11,241 bases of DNA, taken from assembly GCA_903916135.1 (NCBI GenBank), contig CAIWVT010000190.1:1-11241 (forward strand), written 5' to 3'. Origin of the DNA: an uncultured bacterium (lineage in GTDB: Bacteria > Bacteroidota > Bacteroidia > Bacteroidales > CAIWKO01). Position numbers and translations under genes: made by a program. How positions within the stretch are numbered: the first letter of the stretch is position 1; the number at the start of each line of letters is the position of its first letter. The notes beneath the pieces were generated by a model. It did not search any database, was not told the DNA's origin, and worked only from the letters and a program-made list of their open reading frames with translations. Positions 1 through 7,144 of this stretch are shown here, piece after piece.

Positions 1-46
1 ATACTCTTACGGATGCGTTATCGCAAAGCATAAGAGAATACTCTTA
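1..46. repeat. Short direct and inverted repeats downstream of the operon
   Basis: ATACTCTTA occurs twice as a direct repeat (1-9 and 38-46). TAAGAG at 31-36 can pair with either CTCTTA (4-9 or 41-46), so two mutually exclusive hairpins are possible. A small TGCG-TTAT-CGCA hairpin sits between them (14-25). The window edge cuts off the context, so it cannot be said whether this belongs to the end of the minus-strand operon or to the next gene on the left. Confidence 0.4.
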
Positions 47-70
47 AAATAGGATGCCAACAAGGCATCC
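44..70 (-). terminator. Probable intrinsic terminator of the six-gene operon
   Basis: GGATGCC (52-58) and GGCATCC (64-70) form a perfect 7-bp stem with a 5-nt loop. Read on the minus strand, the stem lies four bases after the last stop codon of the operon and is followed by TATTTT. The T-tract is short and interrupted by an A, so termination may be only moderate. The position directly after the last gene makes this reading likely. Confidence 0.7.
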
Positions 71-74
71 CTTC

Positions 75-695
75 CTACTTGATCAATCCCAAGCCTTCCA
101 AGGCGGAAGCGTCTTTGGGATGATTGAGCAAAGCTTTGTTGAACAGTATTTTCGCTTCGCGCAATTTGCCCAAGCGATAATTGGTCCAAGCGAACATCAG
201 CAAAGAGTCGTAGTCGAAGGGATACAGGTTCACGTTCTTCTCGAAATAGGGAAGTGCTTTGCTGTATTCGGCTTTGCCATAATAAATATATCCCAACTTA
301 TAATTGGCGGAGGTGTTTTGGGGGTCGGTCTTCAATATCTCGAGATATTGCGCCGCCACTTGGTCCCAATTCCCGAGAGCCGAAGCGGGATACACTATAC
401 CGAAGCGAGCTTCTATCCCGTAAGGCATCAGTGCGATGGCTTTTTGGTAATAGGCTGACGACTCGGTGAAGTTGCCGCTCATATAGGTGAGCCAACCCAA
501 GCGTAGGTTGAGTTCATACGACTTTTCGTCATACACTTTCCGCAGCGCTTCGATGGCTTTGGTGTAATCTCCCGATTTTTCGAGTGTGTAGCTACTGCTG
601 AATGCCTCTTGTAGGGTTGCTGCATTGTCTTGCGCCATGCCGCGTTGCGCAAACAGCATCACCACGATGATGATGGCTGCGATTCGTGTTTTCAT
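75..695 (-). CDS. Secreted TPR-repeat protein
   Basis: A 206-residue protein made almost entirely of tetratricopeptide repeats after a signal peptide. Residues 1-21 have a basic start (MKTR), a hydrophobic core (IAAIIIVVMLF) and a likely cleavage after GMAQ, so it should be periplasmic or surface-exposed. About five TPR units follow, with typical motifs such as GDYTKAIEAL, NFTESSAYYQKAIAL, NYKLGYIYYGKAEYSKALPYFEKN and GKLREAKILFNKAL. TPRs bind protein partners; no catalytic motif is seen. A start five codons earlier (710) is possible, but it overlaps the upstream gene's stop and lengthens the signal peptide n-region; the ATG at 695 lies two bases after that stop and is preferred. It is the last gene of the operon and probably scaffolds its envelope products, perhaps the TPR-barrel protein just upstream. 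Confidence 0.85.
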   Translation of the reverse strand: MKTRIAAIIIVVMLFAQRGMAQDNAATLQEAFSSSYTLEKSGDYTKAIEALRKVYDEKSYELNLRLGWLTYMSGNFTESSAYYQKAIALMPYGIEARFGIVYPASALGNWDQVAAQYLEILKTDPQNTSANYKLGYIYYGKAEYSKALPYFEKNVNLYPFDYDSLLMFAWTNYRLGKLREAKILFNKALLNHPKDASALEGLGLIK

Positions 696-697
696 TT

Positions 698-2086
698 TTA
701 AAGTTTCCATTTTAATCCTGCGTAAATTGAGTTACTATTATTTGATTGAGTGCTTACTTTTGGAATAATTCCAATATAATATGTTTCTGTTATGTTTTTT
801 TGAGAAAACTGATAGCCGATGGTAAGTTCCAACACTTTCGAGACTTCATAAACCCCCGTCAGCCCTATCATATACTTCACCTGCTCGGGATTATTGAAAA
901 CGACGGTAGCGTTTGCTTTATTATATCCCCGCAAGCCATTGAAGGCGCCTTGCGCCTCTATCCACAAATTTTTTGTCACCTTCCCGCCGATAGCTTCTTC
1001 TATGACGGCGTGACTCTTATCTCCATTGGTAGTGCTTGTCGTTTTCTGCGTAGCTCCCCGTCCTCTTCCAGTCCCAGTGCTTGCTCCGGGGAATATCACA
1101 TACGCCACGTTCGTGGTGGAATAGAGATTCAAATTGCCCAAAGGAAACCAAGTCAATTGCCCTGTGGTTTGAAAGATGGGTTTATTATACAAACGGGAAT
1201 ACGAAAGCGCCAACCCGAGCGAAACCGAACGCACATCTTTATATAATCCCAAAGAAGCGATGATATTATTATAGGAGTAATGAGTCAATGTGATGCTTCC
1301 TGCGCTATCGGTGGTGCTTCCCACAGTTGTAGGCAGCGAATATTTGAGAAGCTGATATTGCACAGCAGGCACAATGGTAAGCTTGTTTTTTGAAGAGATT
1401 TCAGTGTTTACATAAAAGTGATGCTCCGCCACATTATATTTTTCATCTATAGTACTCAAGGGTGTTATAGTTTCTTTCATCCTCCGACTGTCGAAATACT
1501 CGTAGGCAGCATTGAGCGCTATGCCCCCGAAATAATGTTTATAATCCAATCCGAAGAACATAAAACTTTGAGGCAAATCAAACTGCAGCACCCCTAAACT
1601 CGGATTATATACATACGCAAGTTTATTATCCCATTGATATCCCACCTCCGGTGAAAAGGAGTTTTTATAAACGGGAAATTGTTTCAAAATACGCTGCCGT
1701 GCATTTCCTTTTAGTTGCTTCGCGATATGGCTCTGATACAAAGGGCGATTGTAGCTCCTATAGGCATAATACATATACTCCAATGCGGTGCTATCGCCGG
1801 AGTTAAATTTCGTTGCTTTCTGCAGATGCTGTATCGCTTTCGCGTATTTTCCTTTGTTGAAATAGGCAATGCCAAGGCGGATGCGCAGATAATAATAATC
1901 AATATCATTGGCGAGAGCCGTTTTACCCACGGCGACCAAAGAATCCCACTTTTGGTCTAAGAAGTAGTGATAGGTTTTTGCATCCACAGTGCGAAATGTA
2001 GGAGCCTCCTGCGCATGAAGCCGATGCGTCATCCCCACGATGGCGAGTAGCCCTATCAGGTAATATGTCCGTTGATTTTTTTTCAT
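698..2086 (-). CDS. TPR plus outer-membrane beta-barrel protein
   Basis: A 462-residue exported protein. Residues 1-25 form a signal peptide (KK basic start, YLIGLLAIVG core, cleavage near LHAQ). Residues about 35-115 look like two or more TPR units (RIRLGIAYFNKGKYAKAIQHLQKA). From about 140 to the end the sequence has alternating hydrophobic and polar strands rich in Tyr, Gly and Asn, separated by polar turns, and ends in YAGLKWKL, as in an outer-membrane barrel of roughly 12-16 strands. A Gly/Ser/Thr/Arg-rich stretch (about 335-355) is probably an extracellular loop. The TPR-then-barrel layout resembles the YaiO type of Bacteroidota outer-membrane proteins, but I cannot assign it to that family. 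Its start overlaps the stop of the upstream transporter gene by four bases (ATGA), which implies coupled translation. Likely role: outer-membrane pore or anchor for the operon's product. Confidence 0.8.
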   Translation of the reverse strand: MKKNQRTYYLIGLLAIVGMTHRLHAQEAPTFRTVDAKTYHYFLDQKWDSLVAVGKTALANDIDYYYLRIRLGIAYFNKGKYAKAIQHLQKATKFNSGDSTALEYMYYAYRSYNRPLYQSHIAKQLKGNARQRILKQFPVYKNSFSPEVGYQWDNKLAYVYNPSLGVLQFDLPQSFMFFGLDYKHYFGGIALNAAYEYFDSRRMKETITPLSTIDEKYNVAEHHFYVNTEISSKNKLTIVPAVQYQLLKYSLPTTVGSTTDSAGSITLTHYSYNNIIASLGLYKDVRSVSLGLALSYSRLYNKPIFQTTGQLTWFPLGNLNLYSTTNVAYVIFPGASTGTGRGRGATQKTTSTTNGDKSHAVIEEAIGGKVTKNLWIEAQGAFNGLRGYNKANATVVFNNPEQVKYMIGLTGVYEVSKVLELTIGYQFSQKNITETYYIGIIPKVSTQSNNSNSIYAGLKWKL

Positions 2087-4323
2087 TTTATGTTCGTTGG
2101 AATAGTGGTTGCCACCATCGTTTTGTTCTTATGGCTCACCGAAAATTGTGTTATACGATCTTTATGTATCAGCATTTCGCCCTCATAGCGCTGCATCCTC
2201 ACCCCGCCTATCTTGATGTCCACTTGTGAGTTCAACACGATGCTACTATCGGAGAAGTCGTCTGTTTTGCTCACGTATTTCAGGAGATAGTTCGTCTTGA
2301 GGAACATGAAGAAGGGCGCAACGAAGTCTTGCAGCAAAATTAGCAAGCCGCTGTTGAGTGTATCCACGGGGAAGGTGTCTTTCAGTTCGATATCTTTATA
2401 ATATCCATAAAGCACCTTGTAAGCAGTTAGATAAAAATAGAACAGCAACGAACGGCGCTTCCCCTCGAAGGCGGTGAAGTACATCATGTCGTCGTCGCTC
2501 TTAAAATACAGCTTCGATTTGGTGGTTGCGCACCAAATATAGGTATTATTATAGATGTCTGCCACCACTTCCCACTTGTATATCTTGGTTTTACCGTCAG
2601 CCTGAGTCACCGAAAACTGCATTTGCTGCCCGGGTATGAAATGGAAGGCTTTGTATAGGGTTTGATTCTTCTCCACCGCCGTCACTTTGTCGCCCTCTGA
2701 GGGTTTCTCAAACGACTGCAAGGTGAAGCCCTTGTCGGTATTCAGGATGTAATGCCCCAAGGGGTAATCCAATGTCTTCGACCCGATGAATGGCGTTGCT
2801 TGCAACTGAAAATGGATGTGTGGCTGCGGCGAACGCCCCGAGTTTCCGCAATATGCCATGATGTCGCCTTTCTTCAGCGTATCGCCTTTCTGCACTTTGA
2901 AGCTGTCTTTCTTGAGATGACAGGTCTTGGAGTAAAGCCCTTCGGCATGTTTGATGACGATAGTGTTGCCCCAATTGTCATCGGTGTTCACGTCGCCAAT
3001 CGCGTTATCGTCAATGCCATCCACAACCTCCTCTACCACGCCCGCCAAGGGAGCTATCACGGGTTTGTTATAACAATAATAATCCTCCACCGACATGCCG
3101 CTGCCCTGAAACAACACATCCTTGTTATCAGCTATCTCAAAGTCCCACGCCTGCTTCCAATCGCCTTTGTGCGTGATACTGCCGTTGTGTGCCTGCGTCA
3201 CCTTCCATTCTCCCCAAAAGGGTAAGGAAAACGGGAAGTAGTATGACTTGCGGAAGCGTTCTTTGTTGTTATGTTGCAGATAGAGATTCTTTTCCGGGGA
3301 ATAATGTTGTATCAACACTATCTGAGGCTTGTCGTAGAAACGTTCGCGAAACTTCAATGCATAGAGAAACAACAGCACTATGACATTGAATGGCAGAGAA
3401 TATACGGGCAGTTGATAGAGATTCATGATAGCCGTGGAAGCCGTAATCGTAATGGATATCAATGGCACCAACAGCAACACCCACAAGAAGGAATGTCTGC
3501 TTGAAATTACGAAGAAACCTCCAATCGCAATGGCAGTTAGGATAAAATTGAAACCGATATAATTATAGTTCAAAGCACTGATATCAGCCCCTATAAAAGA
3601 ATAGAACCAATAAGCGGAAAAGAATCCCACCAATGACAGCAGGAAGCCGATGCGCGAATAAATCAGCAGCCCTAAAGCCATCAACATGCCCGCAAACACA
3701 TGATATTGGAAGAAGATAGCGCCAAGCGAACGGAAATATATCACCCAAAACATGGGGATGTTCAGCTTCCCGAACCACACATAGAGGCGCACCAAACCTT
3801 GACCTCCCAAAGCTTGCAAATCGTTCAACACATAGATGCCTCGCTCGCTAATTTGGAGATTCGTGAATTGGCGTGTTGCCAAAATCAGCATCCAAATGGC
3901 AAACAAGAACGGAATACTCAAGAATGGCAGCCCGTATTTTCCAATCACGCCCTCCATCATTAAGGTGAAAAACAAGGATAGCATGGACGCAAAGACGAGT
4001 ATCAAAAGAAACTGCGAGTTCAATTGATAATAGCTGCCCAAAGCCAAACCCGTGAGCAAACTATTGAAACCATAAGCACCGGATATGATATTCTTGCGAT
4101 TGAATCCGATGATATACGCCATCAGATTGGTCAACACCACGCACAACACGCCACTGAAGCCCGCCACCCAATCGAAGAAGGTGACGAGTATCAGTATCAG
4201 GGCGAAAACAAGATTGTTTGAGAAAAAGATTTGGGTATAGCTGTTCAATATACTCTTCACAAACTGCGGAAAGAGGCTGCGTCCCTTGTTGAGGGTAGAG
4301 GAAATACTGAGAGCTAATGCCAT
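2083..4323 (-). CDS. Urea-transporter domain fused to M23 metallopeptidase
   Basis: A 746-residue fusion. Residues about 35-325 are hydrophobic and carry the two internally repeated urea-transporter (UT, PF03253) signatures: SGAYGFNSLLTGLALG at 81-96 and NYIGFNFILTAIAIGG at 254-269, plus the late LPVYSLPFN motif at 305-313. Residues about 375-525 are a LytM/M23 zinc peptidase domain: first ligands His385 and Asp394 (spacing longer than the usual HxxxD), WGNTIVIKH, CHL (His469), GDTLKKGDIMAYCGNSGRS, and the catalytic HIH (His502, His504). Residues about 530-746 are an unrecognised, beta-rich tail. UT proteins move urea or small amides passively; M23 enzymes usually cut peptidoglycan cross-bridges or act as inactive binders. 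Here the zinc ligands look intact. For the peptidase to reach peptidoglycan, the C-terminus must be periplasmic. The gene begins four bases after the decarboxylase gene's stop. Confidence 0.85.
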   Translation of the reverse strand: MALALSISSTLNKGRSLFPQFVKSILNSYTQIFFSNNLVFALILILVTFFDWVAGFSGVLCVVLTNLMAYIIGFNRKNIISGAYGFNSLLTGLALGSYYQLNSQFLLILVFASMLSLFFTLMMEGVIGKYGLPFLSIPFLFAIWMLILATRQFTNLQISERGIYVLNDLQALGGQGLVRLYVWFGKLNIPMFWVIYFRSLGAIFFQYHVFAGMLMALGLLIYSRIGFLLSLVGFFSAYWFYSFIGADISALNYNYIGFNFILTAIAIGGFFVISSRHSFLWVLLLVPLISITITASTAIMNLYQLPVYSLPFNVIVLLFLYALKFRERFYDKPQIVLIQHYSPEKNLYLQHNNKERFRKSYYFPFSLPFWGEWKVTQAHNGSITHKGDWKQAWDFEIADNKDVLFQGSGMSVEDYYCYNKPVIAPLAGVVEEVVDGIDDNAIGDVNTDDNWGNTIVIKHAEGLYSKTCHLKKDSFKVQKGDTLKKGDIMAYCGNSGRSPQPHIHFQLQATPFIGSKTLDYPLGHYILNTDKGFTLQSFEKPSEGDKVTAVEKNQTLYKAFHFIPGQQMQFSVTQADGKTKIYKWEVVADIYNNTYIWCATTKSKLYFKSDDDMMYFTAFEGKRRSLLFYFYLTAYKVLYGYYKDIELKDTFPVDTLNSGLLILLQDFVAPFFMFLKTNYLLKYVSKTDDFSDSSIVLNSQVDIKIGGVRMQRYEGEMLIHKDRITQFSVSHKNKTMVATTIPTNIK

Positions 4324-4327
4324 TTAG

Positions 4328-5686
4328 TTATAATTCGAACTTTTTTAAATAATCGGGAGTCCGTTCGAGTCCTGTGATGCTTTCCAACGTCTCATTATCG
4401 CGGATGATGTGGACTCTTTCGTCCATATCTATCATCACAATTTTCGGGCGCAGGGTGATAAATTGCATCCACTGCGTCATGTTGTAAGCACCCATTTGAT
4501 GCACCACCAAATGGTCTCCTTTGTTCAGCAAAGGTAAGCTAATATTTTCACGTACCACATCAATATTCATACATAAAGGTCCATACAAAACCGTATCTTC
4601 TGCATAATGTGTGAATTCCTGAGCGGGAGAAACCTTATGGTCGTACCAAAAAGCCGTGAACATGATGTTGACACCGAAGTCCAAAATCGTAGCTCGCTTG
4701 CCTGTTGATAATCTTTTGTTGGCAATGACTGAACCTACCAAGAAGCCTGCATCATCAATCAAAGCCCGTCCGGTTTCGAGTATCAAAGTGGGAAGCTTAT
4801 CCTGACGGAGATTGCTGTTGATTAACACGGAGGTGATAGCTTCTGCGTAATCATCAAAGGTCGGATTGGTGTCCGAACCCGGAAGGTAAGAACCTTTCAG
4901 AGTGTTTTTGGATGTGAAACCTCCGCCCAAGTCAATGTATTTGATGTCGTGGTTAAACTTAGTTTGTAGGCTGATGGCTAAATCAGTAAGCTTGGTAGCC
5001 GCCACAGCATACGCCCCCGGCGATAACATAAAGGTGCCGATATGGCAATGCAAGCCGACGAGTTCCAACTTTTCGGAACGCATAATTTTGTTGAGCGCAT
5101 CCCATGCTTGTCCGTTTTCATAATTAAAACCAAAGCGATCCCACATAGGATAAACGCCTGTATCCATGTTCACGCGGATGGCTACCCGCGGTCTTTTGTT
5201 CATGGATGTAGCCAAATCAATGATGGTATAAAGCTCGTCCAAATGGTCAATATGTATCAGGGAGTCGTTGTTGATGGCTTTCTTCAGGTCTTCTTCCGTT
5301 TTGTCGGGACCGTTAAAGATAATCTTCTTGCCACTGACACCATTCGCGATGGCTTTGTCATATTCAAAGCCCGACACGACTTCCGCCCACGAACCTTCCT
5401 GATGAAAAGCACAGCAGACGGCATTCATATAATTGGTTTTATAAGACCACGCAAATTGCACCTTGGGATAGCGCGTGGTGAAGGCGCGTTTCGCCTGTTG
5501 AAAGGTGTTACGCAGGGTGCTTTCCGAAATCACAAAGAGTGGCGAACCGTATTCTTTTGCCAAATCCTTGACAGCTATGCCATCAATATGTGTTTTGGGT
5601 GTGTATTCAGAACGCATTCCGAATTTATTGGGCATGCCGGTATCGAGTTTTTTTAGTACCGGACGTTCATATTTTTTCTTTTCCAT
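4328..5686 (-). CDS. LysA-like PLP-dependent decarboxylase, substrate uncertain
   Basis: A 452-residue fold-type III PLP enzyme of the diaminopimelate/ornithine decarboxylase superfamily. Seen: PLP lysine Lys83 in WSYKTN; GLHCHIG (211-217), where His215 should stack on the PLP ring; phosphate-binding LGGGF (253-257); ETGRAL (304-309, normally EPGRA); GPLCMNID (369-376) with the catalytic Cys372 from the other subunit; and GAYN (399-402). The length fits LysA (about 400-450) with an N-terminal extension of about 35 residues. Two substrate regions differ from standard LysA: CESxD is CMNID, and the usual aromatic/Arg segment (LIRPxLY) is NIMFTAFWYDHKV. The reaction is therefore probably removal of CO2 from an amino acid or an amino-acid conjugate, but diaminopimelate is doubtful. 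It follows the ATP-grasp gene by 12 bases and precedes the transporter-peptidase by four, so it belongs to this operon rather than to lysine synthesis. Confidence 0.85.
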   Translation of the reverse strand: MEKKKYERPVLKKLDTGMPNKFGMRSEYTPKTHIDGIAVKDLAKEYGSPLFVISESTLRNTFQQAKRAFTTRYPKVQFAWSYKTNYMNAVCCAFHQEGSWAEVVSGFEYDKAIANGVSGKKIIFNGPDKTEEDLKKAINNDSLIHIDHLDELYTIIDLATSMNKRPRVAIRVNMDTGVYPMWDRFGFNYENGQAWDALNKIMRSEKLELVGLHCHIGTFMLSPGAYAVAATKLTDLAISLQTKFNHDIKYIDLGGGFTSKNTLKGSYLPGSDTNPTFDDYAEAITSVLINSNLRQDKLPTLILETGRALIDDAGFLVGSVIANKRLSTGKRATILDFGVNIMFTAFWYDHKVSPAQEFTHYAEDTVLYGPLCMNIDVVRENISLPLLNKGDHLVVHQMGAYNMTQWMQFITLRPKIVMIDMDERVHIIRDNETLESITGLERTPDYLKKFEL

Positions 5687-5698
5687 GTTGTTGTTTTT

Positions 5699-6745
5699 TT
5701 AAAGTTCTCCTAAAGTTGTTATTTTCTCAAATTCGCTAATGTCCACTATCATATCATAAGAATAGCGGACAAACATTTTGCCTATGGCATAGTCGGTGTA
5801 AGGCTCCACCTTTTTGCCCATTGCCAATTTCACCAAGGCTTCGGGGATGTTTTGTCCGCAGCCAACCGCCAAATACACCCAAGCAGGGATGCGCGGATTG
5901 ATTTCCAACAAAAAGTATTTCCCGTTGGCATCTTTCATCAGTTCGAGCTCGAAGCCGCCTTTCCATTTGGTGGCTTTCACAAATTTGCGTGTCATGTCCA
6001 ACAAGGTTTTTTCATCAATGGAGATACCCGCCCATGCTTTGCCTTTGTCGGTGATAAACTGTTTGCGCATCGGCACTGCCGCTATGGTGTTGCCTTTTCC
6101 ATCGCCCAAACCGACCACATTGTACTCATTTCCCATAACAAATTGCTGCACGATGATAGGCAATCCCCATTTGGCACTTATCTTATTGAAATAGGTCTTA
6201 GCTTGTTCGGGGTTGTGGGCTATGCCGGCATCGTAGAATTTCCCTTTGATGACGATAGGATACATAAAATCATTGTGCAAACCATAGACTTCTTCGGGGG
6301 CATAAATGGTTTTGCTTTTGGGAACAGGGATGTCATACTTCTTTCCGAATTCATCGAGATGGAATTTATGACGTTCTTCAAATTGAAACAGCGTAGGCAG
6401 ACACATGTGAATGCCCATTTGCTTCAGCTGTGGTTCTAACTTGATGAAGGAATACAACTCCGCATCCAAGTTGGGGATGATGACATCCAAATGCTCTTTG
6501 GATTGGATATATTCCAAACGGTCGAGCAAACGGTCAGCGCCCGCCGAAGGATAGGGCAACTGATAGGTTTTGTCCACCAACTCGTGCATATAGATACCCG
6601 GGTCGAGCGACTCATACGAAAGACCTATGATACGCGACTCCATCTCCACAGAATCGCGAATGCCGCGGATGACGGGTATGCCCGGACCCGGACTGTCAAT
6701 GGGATTGATGCCCGTTACGCCTACTGTGATTTTAGTTCTTTTCAT
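5699..6745 (-). CDS. ATP-grasp ligase (CarB/PylC-like)
   Basis: A 348-residue cytoplasmic ATP-grasp enzyme. The N-terminal pre-ATP-grasp domain starts with a nucleotide-fold strand and loop (VGVTGIN, then PGPGIPVIRGIR) and continues to about residue 115. The ATP-grasp part holds ERHKF (Lys127), VIKGKF (Lys167), the VQQFVMGNEYNV adenine/metal segment (199-210), FELELM (265-270) and the Mg-binding EINPRI (281-286). Glu281 and Asn283 are the expected metal ligands, so the enzyme should be active. ATP-grasp enzymes activate a carboxylate as an acyl-phosphate and join it to an amine, alcohol or thiol. The layout is closest to CarB-half/PylC-like ligases rather than to RimK or D-Ala ligase. Its start lies inside the PqqD-like gene (14-base overlap), so the two are translationally coupled, and the protein pair probably works together. 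The substrate is unknown; an amino acid or peptide carboxylate is a reasonable guess. Confidence 0.85.
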   Translation of the reverse strand: MKRTKITVGVTGINPIDSPGPGIPVIRGIRDSVEMESRIIGLSYESLDPGIYMHELVDKTYQLPYPSAGADRLLDRLEYIQSKEHLDVIIPNLDAELYSFIKLEPQLKQMGIHMCLPTLFQFEERHKFHLDEFGKKYDIPVPKSKTIYAPEEVYGLHNDFMYPIVIKGKFYDAGIAHNPEQAKTYFNKISAKWGLPIIVQQFVMGNEYNVVGLGDGKGNTIAAVPMRKQFITDKGKAWAGISIDEKTLLDMTRKFVKATKWKGGFELELMKDANGKYFLLEINPRIPAWVYLAVGCGQNIPEALVKLAMGKKVEPYTDYAIGKMFVRYSYDMIVDISEFEKITTLGEL

Positions 6746-6986
6746 CGGCTTGTATCAATTGATGATGTTTCAACACGTTGACAAAATCATATAAGTCGCG
6801 CTCCATAGTGGCTTCATCTATATTATAAGAGGTGCAAAGCTCTTTAACCACCTTTTCGGAGGTCATGCCCGCCTTAAACAGTTGAATGATTTCGGCACCA
6901 ATAGGATTGATGGAAAACGATTCGCCCGTCACGGGGTTTAAGCAAAAGCCATTTTCGCTGATGGCTAAGTTTTTGTTGATTTTCAT
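6732..6986 (-). CDS. PqqD-like small protein
   Basis: An 84-residue protein matching the PqqD fold (PF05402): a beta-hairpin region (ENGFCLNPVTGESFSINPIG), then helices with AEIIQLFKAGMTSEKVVKEL, and a final DLYDFVNVLKHHQLI, the usual 'L..L...GLI' ending. PqqD domains bind ribosomal peptide precursors and deliver them to modifying enzymes, mostly radical SAM proteins; some occur beside other enzymes. No radical SAM gene and no obvious precursor lie in this window. A longer reading frame starts at 7052 (22 extra residues), but the extension is not like the family, and the ATG at 6986 gives the normal length. It is the first gene of the operon and overlaps the ATP-grasp start by 14 bases, which points to the ATP-grasp enzyme as its partner. 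Confidence 0.8.
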   Translation of the reverse strand: MKINKNLAISENGFCLNPVTGESFSINPIGAEIIQLFKAGMTSEKVVKELCTSYNIDEATMERDLYDFVNVLKHHQLIQADEKN

Positions 6987-7144
6987 AAGTATAATTTCTG
7001 TTTTAGCTTGAAGAATAGTGTAAAACTCTTGTTTGATACAAATAGTACACATGAAAGGGATTTTACCCTAAGGGAATCTTAAAAATAATTTAAAATCACA
7101 TCGTTTTCAGTTGTTTAAAAGTCAAGTAAAATCTTGCCTTCATG
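6987..7144. other. Leader region of the operon, no gene seen
   Basis: A/T-rich stretch that must contain the promoter of the minus-strand operon. The best match to the Bacteroidota -7 motif on the minus strand is TACTATTTG (7041-7049), but its spacing is one base too long (TAnnnTTTG) and no upstream TTTG is seen at the right distance, so no promoter is assigned. A weak CCCTTAGGG palindrome lies at 7067-7075. No open frame of note. Confidence 0.35.

Noticed and set aside
54..458. 134-residue open frame on the plus strand
   Set aside because: Lies opposite the secreted TPR protein, which has a signal peptide and clear repeats; the plus frame has no domain pattern.
746..1246. 166-residue open frame on the plus strand
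   Set aside because: Antisense to the barrel protein; Cys/His/Pro-rich and without any recognisable motif.
5042..6439. Two plus-strand frames of about 200 residues (5042-5656 and 5852-6439)
   Set aside because: Antisense to the decarboxylase and the ATP-grasp genes, whose catalytic motifs are complete.
6987..7052. 22-residue N-terminal extension of the PqqD-like protein
   Set aside because: The extra residues are not like the family and the internal ATG gives the usual PqqD length.
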